A stretch of 11,406 nt of DNA from JAFAGX01 sp035624085 (lineage in GTDB: Bacteria; Acidobacteriota; Terriglobia; Terriglobales; Acidobacteriaceae), in contig DASPSE010000366.1 in NCBI GenBank assembly GCA_035624085.1, positions 1 through 11,406 of the forward strand, read 5' to 3'. The translations under genes were made by a program, and so were the position numbers. Below are positions 1 to 6,391 of the stretch, in pieces (position 1 is the first letter of the stretch; each line of letters starts with the position of its first letter). The notes below the pieces were generated by a model, which worked only from the letters and a program-made list of their open reading frames with translations, ran no database searches and was not told the origin of the DNA.

Positions 1-896
1 CCTGAACTGGTTTGCGGCTTGTCCAGATGGACCACCTCAACTCCCGGTGGCTGTTCCAAGACGAACTTGTCATCAGAAAGCGGCAGATTGAGATCGAGTT
101 TTACGGTTGTCAGAGTGATGTCGTATTCCTCCTGCGGGCGAGCAATCTCGATCTGCCAGGGAAAGTTCACGCCATTGTCCTCGTGGTAGTCCTGGTAATT
201 CGCACTGGTAATAAGATTCCCCTCAGCGTCGTACAGAAGCTGGCGATGCGGCAGCAGGTCGGCACGACTGAAAACGATCTTTCGCGAAAGGAAGGGATGT
301 TCTCCGGTGCGAATGACGTCGATGATGTAGTCAGCGCGCAGGACCTTATGACCCTTGCTGTCAGTGGTGGATCTGGTTTCATTTTCCATCACCGCGATTT
401 CGGTCTGGGGATCAATGTGACGCAGGAGGAGAGCGTCATAGATGTCCTGGGGACGCAGACTCTCCAACGATTGCGTGGCGCTGTGGGTCTCGATGTCGTT
501 ACGGCCAACCACAAAGCGGTTCTTGGGCGGGATCCAGAGCTTGAAGTCGCGCCCGTCGCTCACCATGTCGAAGGCGCGATTGCGGACGATGGGCATCAGG
601 CCGGTCATGCGTAGCATGGCCGGTTTGCGCACCAGGACGTAGCCGCGAATCTGCTGATAATCGGTTACTTTGCCTTTTTTCTCGCCGCCGACGGAGGTAT
701 CAATGTTGACCGTCGCCTGCATGCTCCGGATCTTGCTTGCCTGCGTATTGACGTAATCGATGAGCTCCTGAGCAGTGGCGGTCTTGAGCTGAACTGCGAC
801 CGGCTGTTCCACCTTGCGCGACCGGAACAAGCAGCCGGTGAGAGGCACTACGGTCAGGAAGAATAAGAGAACCCGATATCTAAGAAAAAAAGGCAT
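1..896 (-). CDS. LolA-like outer-membrane-type lipoprotein, C-terminus beyond window
   Basis: This frame is open from an ATG at 896 through the left edge, giving 298 codons with no stop. Residues 1-21 form a lipoprotein signal (MPFFLRYRVL, a hydrophobic run, then PLTG) with the lipobox cysteine at 22. The mature part has an early helical stretch and then alternating beta-strand-like segments, with phrases such as RKPAMLRMTG, MVSDGRDFKLWIPPKNRF and ANYQDYHEDNGVNFPWQI. These resemble the LolA/LolB-like half-barrel found in DUF4292-type proteins, which bind lipid or lipoprotein acyl chains. Exact function is not recognised; a role in envelope lipid or lipoprotein handling is inference. It is the last gene of the ruvX-mltG-lipoprotein run, 104 bp after mltG. 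Minus-strand hexamers TATACT (935-940) and TATATT (906-911) are possible -10 elements. A run of seven T follows the start codon's CC. The plus-strand open frame across this stretch is a shadow. Confidence 0.8.
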   Translation of the reverse strand, partial: MPFFLRYRVLLFFLTVVPLTGCLFRSRKVEQPVAVQLKTATAQELIDYVNTQASKIRSMQATVNIDTSVGGEKKGKVTDYQQIRGYVLVRKPAMLRMTGLMPIVRNRAFDMVSDGRDFKLWIPPKNRFVVGRNDIETHSATQSLESLRPQDIYDALLLRHIDPQTEIAVMENETRSTTDSKGHKVLRADYIIDVIRTGEHPFLSRKIVFSRADLLPHRQLLYDAEGNLITSANYQDYHEDNGVNFPWQIEIARPQEEYDITLTTVKLDLNLPLSDDKFVLEQPPGVEVVHLDKPQTSS

Positions 897-959
897 CGAA
901 GACGAAATATACCCACCACTTAGATGAACACATGAGTATAAGGGACGCAAGCGAGGCAT

Positions 960-979
960 TTCTTCCTGTCAGGGAAGAA
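960..979. other. Hairpin/operator-like inverted repeat between mltG and the lipoprotein gene
   Basis: TTCTTCC (960-966) and GGAAGAA (973-979) form a perfect 7-bp inverted repeat with a 6-nt loop. It lies 21 bp past the mltG stop codon and 63 bp upstream of the lipoprotein start. Neither strand has a T-run after it, so it does not look like a standard intrinsic terminator. It could be an mRNA-end hairpin or a protein-binding site. Confidence 0.35.
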
Positions 980-1000
980 TGATGTATGGCTGGGCCAGAT

Positions 1001-1981
1001 TCACTTGCTGACCATGGCTCGCCGATAAGCTGCTACGTTGCGGTTGTGTTCTTCCAAGTTGTGGGCAAAGCGGTGATGCCCGTTGCCATTGCTTACAAAG
1101 TAGAAGTAGTCGGTGTTGGCTGGGTGCATGGCAGCTTCGAGCGACGTCCTGCCTGGGTTGCCGATCGGCCCGGGGGGCAGCCCGGGATGGGTGTAGGTGT
1201 TATAGGCGGACTTGAATTCCATGTCCGCGTGATGCAGCGCGCCCGAGTATCGTCCCTGCAGCAGTTCGGCATAAATTACGCTCGGATCAGCTTGCAGGGG
1301 AATCCTTTTCTCCATCCGGTTGTAGTACACACTGGAGACGGTCGGACGCTCGTCTGGCGCAGCAGTTTCCTTCTCGATGATTGAGGCCAGCGTGACCGTC
1401 TTCTCCACGTCCGTGCTCAATCCGATCTCGCGGGCCACCTGACGAAACTGCTTAACCATCGCGGCAGCCATTTCTTCCATGGTTTGCGTGCGGGTGAACT
1501 CGTAGGTCTCGGGAAAGAGGTAACCCTCCAGCGTTTTAGCCTCGGGAGCGAGATCGGAGATCCAGCCGGTGTCGGTGGTGGCAACATTCAAGAAGTCCTG
1601 GCTGGATCCCAACCCCGCGTCCTGAATAGCCTGAGCGATCTCAAAGATGTTGTAGCCCTCGGGAATCACCACGGTGTGAACATAGACGTCGCCGCGCACG
1701 AGCCGGCTGTGGACTTCGATCGTGTTCGCATCTTTTTCAAAAAGGTATTCGCCTGCTTTCAGAGAACGGCCGCGGTGCAGGTAGTGCCACAGAATGAATG
1801 CGTCCGCACTGCGAATAATGCCAGCAGATTTCAGTTCGCTGGCGATCCGGCGAGTGGAGTAGCCCGGATGTAGAAGCACAAACTTCTGTCCCTCCGGAGC
1901 CATGGGGGTAAGCAGGGTCCAAGTGAGCCATCCACCTAAGGCAAGGATAGCCAGCAGCGCTAATGTGAAGAAAGTGCGCAC
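1001..1981 (-). CDS. mltG: Endolytic murein transglycosylase MltG (YceG-like)
   Basis: The product is 326 aa, a normal MltG length. Residues 5-25 are one hydrophobic segment that should anchor the enzyme in the inner membrane with the body in the periplasm. A LysM-like region (about 33-100) precedes the YceG catalytic domain. Visible family motifs are LEGYLFPETY (151-160), LASIIEKET with the expected catalytic Glu203, VYYNRMEKRIPLQADPSVIY (218-237), and the YNTY/GLPPGPIGNPG block near 260-277. MltG cleaves glycan strands near where they are made and so limits their length. The start is a GTG at 1981, with TAAACT at 1990-1995, 8 nt upstream, as a weak -10 candidate. ruvX lies 67 bp upstream on the same strand, a pairing seen in several phyla, so the two are probably co-transcribed. 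Confidence 0.95.
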   Translation of the reverse strand: MRTFFTLALLAILALGGWLTWTLLTPMAPEGQKFVLLHPGYSTRRIASELKSAGIIRSADAFILWHYLHRGRSLKAGEYLFEKDANTIEVHSRLVRGDVYVHTVVIPEGYNIFEIAQAIQDAGLGSSQDFLNVATTDTGWISDLAPEAKTLEGYLFPETYEFTRTQTMEEMAAAMVKQFRQVAREIGLSTDVEKTVTLASIIEKETAAPDERPTVSSVYYNRMEKRIPLQADPSVIYAELLQGRYSGALHHADMEFKSAYNTYTHPGLPPGPIGNPGRTSLEAAMHPANTDYFYFVSNGNGHHRFAHNLEEHNRNVAAYRRAMVSK

Positions 1982-2048
1982 GTATAGCTAGTTTAGATGA
2001 GGATGAAGCGGGCTTGTGAGTCGATGGTCGGTAGCCGTTGGTTACTGG

Positions 2049-2501
2049 TTACTTGGCTCTGGCATCCATCCAACTCTGCAGAATCAGCACGGCGGCCAAG
2101 CGATCTACAGCCTGGCTGCGGCGTGCGATGGACATCTCTGTCTCGCGGAGCACCCGGTTGGCTTGGGCCGAAGTCAGGCGTTCATCCCAGAGGTGAACCG
2201 GCAACTGGAAACGCTGGCGTAGTTCTTCGGCGAAGCGCTGCATCTTCTCCGCTTGTGTCCCCGCGGCGCCGCTCATCCGCAAGGGATAACCGACCACCAG
2301 TTCTGCAACCTGATACTTCTGGATCACCTTCTCCAACTGCTCAAAATCGGCTCGTTTGTTCTTCCTCCGAATTGTATCGAGCCCCTGAGCCGTAATGCCA
2401 AGCGGGTCGGAAACAGCCAGCCCAATCGTCTTGGAGCCGACATCCAAGCCAAGGATTCGCCGCGGTGATTGATCAAGGCTGACGGGTAGTGGGGAAGGCA
2501 C
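2049..2501 (-). CDS. ruvX: Putative Holliday junction resolvase / pre-16S rRNA nuclease RuvX (YqgF)
   Basis: Starting from the GTG at 2501 the product is 150 aa, close to the usual 138-150 aa. The RNase H-like fold is clear. RILGLDVGSKTIGLAVSD carries the first catalytic Asp (Asp20), VVGYPLRMSG corresponds to the VVGLPLxMxG motif, WDERLTSAQA holds Glu107, and QAVDRLAAVLILQSW holds the last acidic residue, Asp133. The family is linked to 5' maturation of pre-16S rRNA in E. coli and to Holliday-junction cleavage. The frame stays open upstream to 2768, but that extension has no family similarity and would overlap the divergent transporter gene, so the GTG is preferred. A perfect TATAAT lies 6 nt before it and no Shine-Dalgarno is visible. 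A 7-bp tandem repeat (GGTTACT twice, 2040-2053) spans the stop codon. Confidence 0.93.
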   Translation of the reverse strand: MPSPLPVSLDQSPRRILGLDVGSKTIGLAVSDPLGITAQGLDTIRRKNKRADFEQLEKVIQKYQVAELVVGYPLRMSGAAGTQAEKMQRFAEELRQRFQLPVHLWDERLTSAQANRVLRETEMSIARRSQAVDRLAAVLILQSWMDARAK

Positions 2502-2507
2502 GCCCGA

Positions 2508-2513
2508 ATTATA
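2508..2513 (-). promoter_or_regulatory. -10 element (TATAAT) directly before ruvX
   Basis: The minus strand reads TATAAT at 2513-2508, followed by six bases and then the GTG of ruvX. A start site 6-7 nt after the -10 would fall on the start codon and give a leaderless mRNA. No good -35 is seen at 16-18 bp. The full hexamer match and its place in the divergent gap support it; transcription start data are lacking. Confidence 0.45.
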
Positions 2514-2606
2514 AGTCTGCCGCGAACTACGGAATTGGTCTACGATAGGTGCGATCTTATGGCGGTGCTGTTTGGTAAGGAAGGTTGCGTCGCGCTTAAT
2601 TGCAAT

Positions 2607-2623
2607 TCGCGATTTCATCGCGA
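2607..2623. other. Palindrome in the ruvX / AI-2E divergent intergenic region
   Basis: TCGCGAT (2607-2613) and ATCGCGA (2617-2623) are a perfect 7-bp inverted repeat with a 3-bp centre. A second short palindrome, AATTGCAATT, lies just to the left (2598-2607). They sit in the 215-bp gap between the divergent genes, where an operator could serve both, but nothing here identifies a regulator. The remainder of the gap shows no RNA gene or further coding potential. Confidence 0.3.
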
Positions 2624-2716
2624 TTGCGCGCGGTCGCTCCCTCGATCCTTCGCTCGGAAAATACGCCTCACTCAGGACGACAATGAAACTGCACCAGTTG
2701 ATCGCTGACCAAGAAA

Positions 2717-3805
2717 ATGGCGGATGAAGAAACCCAAGTCGAAACAGCGGCTGAGCTCGCTCCGCCAAGAGCAGCCCGCCGGGGTCGCCGCCCGCCTCTC
2801 GGCCACTGGGCGATGAACTTTATTGGCATCGGTACCATCATGCTGCTCTGTTATTACGGTGAGTTGGTCTTGGCCGTGATGCTGATCTCGGTGCTGCTGG
2901 CTTTTGTCCTGGCTCCCGTTGTGGATCTGCTGCAGTTCTTTCGTCTGCCTCGGGGAGTGGCGGCTTTTGGCGCCGTTATGATTTTGGTCGCCGGGATAGG
3001 CGGAATCTTCTATTTCTCCTACAACCAGGCAGCGACATTGGTACAAGATCTGCCCAAGTATGCCGGCCGGGTTCGCGAAGAAGTTATGCGCTTCCGCAAG
3101 AGCGCTGAGAGCTTTGAGGTTCTGACTCCGGAACAAGAGAAAGATGTGGTGAAGGTGCGCCCGGCTACTGACTGGACGGACATTCTCACTCGCGGCTTTG
3201 GTTCGGTGGGCACTGCGGTCCTGGCGGGATCATTCGTGCCGTTCCTGGCCTACTTCATGCTCACATGGCAGGAACACGTGCGGTCAGCTACCGTCATGCT
3301 GTTCCCGCTGCAGAACCGGCACATTGCCTATGTCACCCTAGGGTTGATCTCGGCCATGATCCGGAGCTTTATGGTGGGCAACGTACTGATCGGGGTAGTG
3401 GTGGGGCTGGTGAGCACAGCAGTGTTCGGGCTGATCCATTTGCCTTTTTTTTATTTTGTCGGGTTTATGAGTGGGTTTTTGAGCCTAATCCCATATCTGG
3501 GGATTTTGTTGGCACTGGTGCCACCGATTTTCGTCGGCTTAGGCCATGTAGGTCTGCAAGATGTTCTGATCATTTTCCTGACCGTTTTCGGCATGCACCT
3601 GATCGCCCTCAATGTTCTGTATCCCAAGTTTCTTGGCAACCGCTTGCAACTGAATCCTTTGGCCGTAACCATGGCGTTACTGCTGTGGGGCGCGCTGTGG
3701 GGCGGAATCGGCCTGGTCCTGGCGATCCCAATTACCGCTGCCATGAAAATCGTGTTCGATCACGTGGAGAGTCTTAAGCCTTACGGAACCTGGCTGGGAG
3801 AATAG
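2717..3805 (+). CDS. AI-2E family transporter (PerM/TqsA-like membrane protein)
   Basis: The 362-aa product has a charged, Arg-rich cytoplasmic N-terminus (about 1-31), three hydrophobic segments (about 32-48, 50-70 and 82-102), a soluble loop of about 60 residues, and roughly five further membrane segments from 164 to 345. Family marks are SLIPYLG (256-262), NVLYPKFLGNRLQLNPLAV (299-317) and GALWGGIGLVLAIPI (325-339). Members include TqsA (autoinducer-2 export) and Na+(Li+)/H+ antiporters, so the substrate cannot be given from sequence. The ATG at 2717 follows a weak AAGAAA ribosome site. The frame is intact through an 8-T run at 3445-3452. The EthD gene begins 9 nt after the stop, so the two are probably one transcript. 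AI-2E here is a family name and not evidence of quorum sensing. Confidence 0.92.
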   Translation: MADEETQVETAAELAPPRAARRGRRPPLGHWAMNFIGIGTIMLLCYYGELVLAVMLISVLLAFVLAPVVDLLQFFRLPRGVAAFGAVMILVAGIGGIFYFSYNQAATLVQDLPKYAGRVREEVMRFRKSAESFEVLTPEQEKDVVKVRPATDWTDILTRGFGSVGTAVLAGSFVPFLAYFMLTWQEHVRSATVMLFPLQNRHIAYVTLGLISAMIRSFMVGNVLIGVVVGLVSTAVFGLIHLPFFYFVGFMSGFLSLIPYLGILLALVPPIFVGLGHVGLQDVLIIFLTVFGMHLIALNVLYPKFLGNRLQLNPLAVTMALLLWGALWGGIGLVLAIPITAAMKIVFDHVESLKPYGTWLGE

Positions 3806-3814
3806 GACCGTCAC

Positions 3815-4156
3815 ATGATCAAGCTGGTTTATTGCATCACCAAGAAACCGGGAATGACCGGCAGAGAATTCTCCCGTTACTGGAAAGATGTCCACGGTCC
3901 CATCGGGGCACGTATTCCATACCTCCGCCGGCTGGTACAAAGCCATCGCCTTACCGTTCCCGGCGACAAATATGAGTCCGATTACGACGGCCTGGCTGAG
4001 CTTTGGTTTGACGATACGAAGGCATTGCTGGCCGCGCGGCAAAGTCCCGAATGGAAAGCGTCGGTCGAAGACGAAGCCAACTTCATAGACCACAGCAAAG
4101 TCGCCTATTTCGTCGCGGAAGAGCACGTCATCTTGGACAAAGCAAAACGAGGCTAG
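3815..4156 (+). CDS. EthD-domain small protein (dimeric alpha/beta-barrel)
   Basis: The 113-aa product is a single EthD/ferredoxin-like domain. It has the typical opening IKLVYCITKKPGMTGREFSR and the conserved helix YWKDVHGPIG, with the family histidine at 27. A LTVPGDKY strand region, a YDGLAELWFDD strand and a closing SKVAYFVAEEHVIL strand follow. EthD proteins form dimers; some are needed for ether degradation and relatives degrade or bind aromatic compounds, but most have no assigned reaction, and none is assigned here. The gene starts 9 nt after the AI-2E transporter stop, with an AGGA-like ribosome site overlapping that stop codon, which suggests co-transcription. No membrane segment or signal peptide is present, so it should be cytoplasmic. 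Confidence 0.88.
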   Translation: MIKLVYCITKKPGMTGREFSRYWKDVHGPIGARIPYLRRLVQSHRLTVPGDKYESDYDGLAELWFDDTKALLAARQSPEWKASVEDEANFIDHSKVAYFVAEEHVILDKAKRG

Positions 4157-4303
4157 GCGCCTTCCGCTTGCGTTCACCAGGCGAGCGCACTGTCAATGAC
4201 AAGCATCACTCTCAAGTGGTTGTGAGAGGCCCCGTCCAAGAATGCATGGAATGTCGCGCAATTCGCACTAGGGCATAGACTTAGCTGGATGGTCCGGTCG
4301 GAT

Positions 4304-4421
4304 GCGGTTTGCCTGCCGGGACATGCGCGCCTGTGCAGAACCGCTCGAAAATTGCCTTTGGGCTGCGAATCCGATAAACTGAATGCGGTTGTTCCTCTGG
4401 TCCCTGCAGCCGTAGGCGGTT
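4304..4421. repeat. Four GCGGTT motifs upstream of the CarD-like gene
   Basis: GCGGTT occurs at 4304-4309, 4385-4390 and 4416-4421, and inverted (AACCGC) at 4339-4344. The first two direct copies share the longer ATGCGGTT. The last copy is part of GCGGTTCCGC, a small hairpin just before the start codon that overlaps the likely ribosome-binding AGG. The copies flank the promoter at 4352-4380. They may be operator half-sites. The rest of the 269-bp gap (4157-4425) shows no gene. Confidence 0.35.
4352..4380 (+). promoter_or_regulatory. Putative sigma-70-type promoter for the CarD-like gene
   Basis: TTGCCT (4352-4357) and TAAACT (4375-4380) are separated by exactly 17 bp, and each matches 4 of 6 consensus bases, including the key T, A and T of the -10. 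Transcription would begin near 4387, leaving a leader of about 39 nt before the ATG at 4426. Confidence 0.45.
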
Positions 4422-4425
4422 CCGC

Positions 4426-4962
4426 ATGCTCAGCACGGATGGCAATTTCCACATAGGCGACAAGGTCGTTTACCCCAATCACGGCGTTGGAGTTATCGAA
4501 CAGATCAGCAGCCGGACCATCGGCCAGACAGTGGAGAAATTCTACCTGCTGAAGATTAAGTCCAGTAGCCTGAAAGTGATGGTGCCGTTCCACAGCGTTG
4601 GCAGCGTAGGGCTGAGGCGGGTAGTGAAGAACGGGGAAATCCAGAAGATCGTCGATTTTCTGGAAGGTGGCGAGTGCGACAACAACGCCGACTGGAAATA
4701 CCGTTTCAAAGAAAACTCCGACCGGATGCGTACGGGGTCTTTGCTGGAAGTCGCCGCCGTCTTAAAGGGGTTGCTGTTGCTGAACCAATCCAAACCGCTC
4801 TCATTTCGGGAAAAGAAAATGCTGGAGCGTGCCCGCTATCTGCTGGTTAGCGAGCTAGCCATGGCGCGCAACTGCGAGGAGCTCCACATCGAAGAGTTGC
4901 TTACCAGGGCATTGTCCAAGTCGGGGCTGCGCTTTCCCGAAGCTTCCGAATTCGAAGCCTAA
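4426..4962 (+). CDS. CarD/CdnL-family RNA polymerase-binding transcription regulator
   Basis: The product is 178 aa, slightly longer than the usual 160 or so. The N-terminal Tudor-like RNAP-interaction domain (about 8-68) shows FHIGDKVVYPNHGVGVIEQI, EKFYLLKI and VMVPFHSVGSVGLRRVV. The C-terminal helical DNA-binding part (about 75-165) has the conserved pattern ADWKYRFKENSDRMRTGS with Trp90, expected to wedge into the upstream edge of the promoter bubble, then LSFREKKMLERARYLLVSELA. CarD/CdnL proteins bind the RNAP beta subunit and stabilise open complexes at rRNA and other promoters; they are distinct from DNA-specific repressors. The start has an AGG 9 nt upstream, inside a small GCGG/CCGC hairpin. 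greA follows after 98 bp, so two RNAP-binding factors are neighbours. Acidobacteria may carry several CarD paralogs, so no gene symbol is given. Confidence 0.93.
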   Translation: MLSTDGNFHIGDKVVYPNHGVGVIEQISSRTIGQTVEKFYLLKIKSSSLKVMVPFHSVGSVGLRRVVKNGEIQKIVDFLEGGECDNNADWKYRFKENSDRMRTGSLLEVAAVLKGLLLLNQSKPLSFREKKMLERARYLLVSELAMARNCEELHIEELLTRALSKSGLRFPEASEFEA

Positions 4963-5044
4963 GTCCCCTTGCCTCGTGAAACCCCGCCGGTCGGAAGACT
5001 CAAAAGGCCATCGCAGCAGGCGGGTGGTGTGCAATTCCAAGGTT

Positions 5045-5050
5045 TATAAT
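5045..5050 (+). promoter_or_regulatory. -10 element (TATAAT) directly before greA
   Basis: A perfect TATAAT lies 10 nt before the greA ATG at 5061. A start 6-7 nt downstream would give a leader of only 3-4 nt. No convincing -35 is seen. An in-frame TAA at 5055-5057 rules out any longer greA start, so the short distance is not a start-codon error. Confidence 0.45.
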
Positions 5051-5060
5051 CCGGTAAAGC

Positions 5061-5537
5061 ATGACTGAGCACATCAAGAAAAAGCTGCAGGACGAGATCA
5101 ATGTCTTGGAGCGCGAATTGAGCCATGATCTTCCCAAGGAGCTCAAGCGCGCCATTGCCCTAGGCGATTTGAGTGAGAACGCTGAATACCACATGGCCAA
5201 ACAGCGCCAGGAGTACGTCAAGGCGCGTTTGCGCCAACTCGGCCGGCGGCTGGCCGACCTTTCTCTTATCAACATGAATAACATCCCCAAGGACAAAGTC
5301 GGCCTTGGTTCAACGGTGAAGGTTTACGACAATGCCAAGAACGAGGAAGTCGAGTACAAACTGGTGACCAGCGAGGAATCGGACGTAGCCGCCGGGAGAA
5401 TTTCTACCACATCGCCCATCGGACGCGCGCTGCTGAACAAAAAGGTCGGGGATACGGCTACCGTAGTCACGCCGAATGGCAAGCGTGAACTGGAAGTGCT
5501 GAGCCTGACTACCATCCACGACGAAGCCGAGGTCTAA
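5061..5537 (+). CDS. greA: Transcription elongation factor GreA
   Basis: The 158-aa product matches the standard GreA length. Residues 1-75 form the antiparallel coiled coil, whose tip carries the acidic pair Asp36 and Glu39 in the signature GDLSENAEYHMAKQRQ. These residues coordinate Mg2+ when the coiled coil enters the RNAP secondary channel to stimulate cleavage of backtracked RNA. The C-terminal FKBP-like domain shows VGLGSTVKVYD, RISTTSPIGRALLNKKVGD and VVTPNGKRELEVL. An in-frame stop just upstream (5055-5057) fixes ATG 5061 as the first possible start; no clear Shine-Dalgarno is present. The gene overlaps the next one by one base (TAATG), so the two are translationally coupled. It may be read from its own TATAAT, from the carD-like promoter, or both. 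Confidence 0.97.
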   Translation: MTEHIKKKLQDEINVLERELSHDLPKELKRAIALGDLSENAEYHMAKQRQEYVKARLRQLGRRLADLSLINMNNIPKDKVGLGSTVKVYDNAKNEEVEYKLVTSEESDVAAGRISTTSPIGRALLNKKVGDTATVVTPNGKRELEVLSLTTIHDEAEV

Positions 5538-6178
5538 TGGCAATTACCTGGACAAGCGCATTTGGTCGCACCTGCGGAATCTTGCTCGATGCCATCGTGC
5601 GTTGGCTGGCGCTGGCGCGTATCAACCCCAATGTGCTCACTTTTCTGGGACTGGTGGTCAACACCATCGCCGCGTTTTTGTTTGGCTACGCCAATGCCGA
5701 CAACCAGGCTCGCTTATTCCGCTATGCGGGGCTGGTGATTATTGCGTCGGGGTTCTTCGATCTGGTGGACGGACGGGTGGCCAGGGCGACGAATCGGGTG
5801 ACGCGATTTGGCGGCTTTTTCGACTCGGTCATCGACCGCTACAGCGACGCGTCGCAGTTCTTCGGACTTCTGGTGTTCTACGCCCGCGGTGAGCGGTTCG
5901 CGTATGTGGTTCTGACTGCCTTCGTGATGGTTAGCGCGATCATGGTCAGCTACACCAGGGCGCGGGCGGAATCGCTGATTGGCTCCTGCCGGGTGGGTTT
6001 CCTGGAACGCCCAGAGCGCCTGGTCCTGGTGATCATAGGTGCGCTCTTTAACCGCATGGCGCCCGTACTGTGGTTGATCGCGGTTTTGTCCACAATCACC
6101 GTTATTCATCGCGTTCGCTACACTTGGACGCGAACCGAGCTAGTGGATCGAGCGGCGAATACGGGAGAGGCAGCGTAA
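5537..6178 (+). CDS. CDP-alcohol phosphatidyltransferase, phosphatidylinositol-phosphate-synthase-like
   Basis: This 213-aa integral membrane enzyme has about six hydrophobic segments. The complete CDP-alcohol phosphatidyltransferase motif is present as Asp75-x2-Asp78-Gly79-x2-Ala82-Arg83-x8-Gly92-x3-Asp96-x3-Asp100, so the metal-binding and catalytic aspartates are intact. It transfers a phosphatidyl group from CDP-diacylglycerol to an alcohol. The SYTRARAE stretch and GFLERPERLVLV (154-165) resemble actinobacterial and archaeal enzymes that make phosphatidylinositol phosphate, where the first motif usually reads SYxKARAE. The alcohol substrate is therefore possibly inositol phosphate but remains open; PgsA-type glycerophosphate use is the alternative. 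The ATG shares its A with the greA stop codon. Although the overlap implies coupling with greA, no functional link is obvious. Confidence 0.88.
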   Translation: MAITWTSAFGRTCGILLDAIVRWLALARINPNVLTFLGLVVNTIAAFLFGYANADNQARLFRYAGLVIIASGFFDLVDGRVARATNRVTRFGGFFDSVIDRYSDASQFFGLLVFYARGERFAYVVLTAFVMVSAIMVSYTRARAESLIGSCRVGFLERPERLVLVIIGALFNRMAPVLWLIAVLSTITVIHRVRYTWTRTELVDRAANTGEAA

Positions 6179-6227
6179 GTCGTTTCCCGAATTGGGAGCC
6201 CGCCCGGGATAGCACTACGAAATCTGA

Positions 6228-6255
6228 TTCCCACCTGTTCTCTGCGCACTACAAT
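6228..6255 (+). promoter_or_regulatory. Putative promoter for the non-coding RNA
   Basis: TTCCCA (6228-6233) and TACAAT (6250-6255) are 16 bp apart. The -10 matches 5 of 6 consensus bases and the -35 matches 4 of 6. Transcription would start near G6262, about 30 nt before the long helix of the structured RNA. Confidence 0.4.
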
Positions 6256-6391
6256 CTCTTTGGCAGGCAGCGTTTTGGAGCGTGTTACCAGTGGGTACTG
6301 GACGCTGTTCGCCAAACAGTCGAGTGGCCTTTCAGCCACTAGGGTTCGACTCCTTCGCCCTCCGAAGTCACTCGACAGCAGACTCATGTTC

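Noticed and set aside
12..614. A 200-codon plus-strand open frame at the left edge
   Set aside because: It lies antisense to the lipoprotein frame, which has a signal peptide, lipobox and recognisable domain; the plus-strand frame has no family-like features.
960..979. An intrinsic terminator after mltG
   Set aside because: The 7-bp hairpin has no T-run on either strand.
2040..2053. Tandem GGTTACT duplication across the ruvX stop codon
   Set aside because: Two copies only; this is most simply a local slippage event with no effect on the protein.
2502..2768. A longer ruvX start (ATG 2618 or 2768)
   Set aside because: The added residues do not resemble the family and the longest version overlaps the start of the divergent transporter gene.
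3445..3452. An 8-T run in the transporter gene as a phase-variation site
   Set aside because: The reading frame is intact through the run and eight bases is short; no supporting sign such as a truncated alternative product.
6277..6364. Annotation as a normal tRNA gene
   Set aside because: C33, a C-C acceptor mismatch, no CCA and a competing longer helix argue against a standard tRNA. It is reported as a finding and not as a feature.
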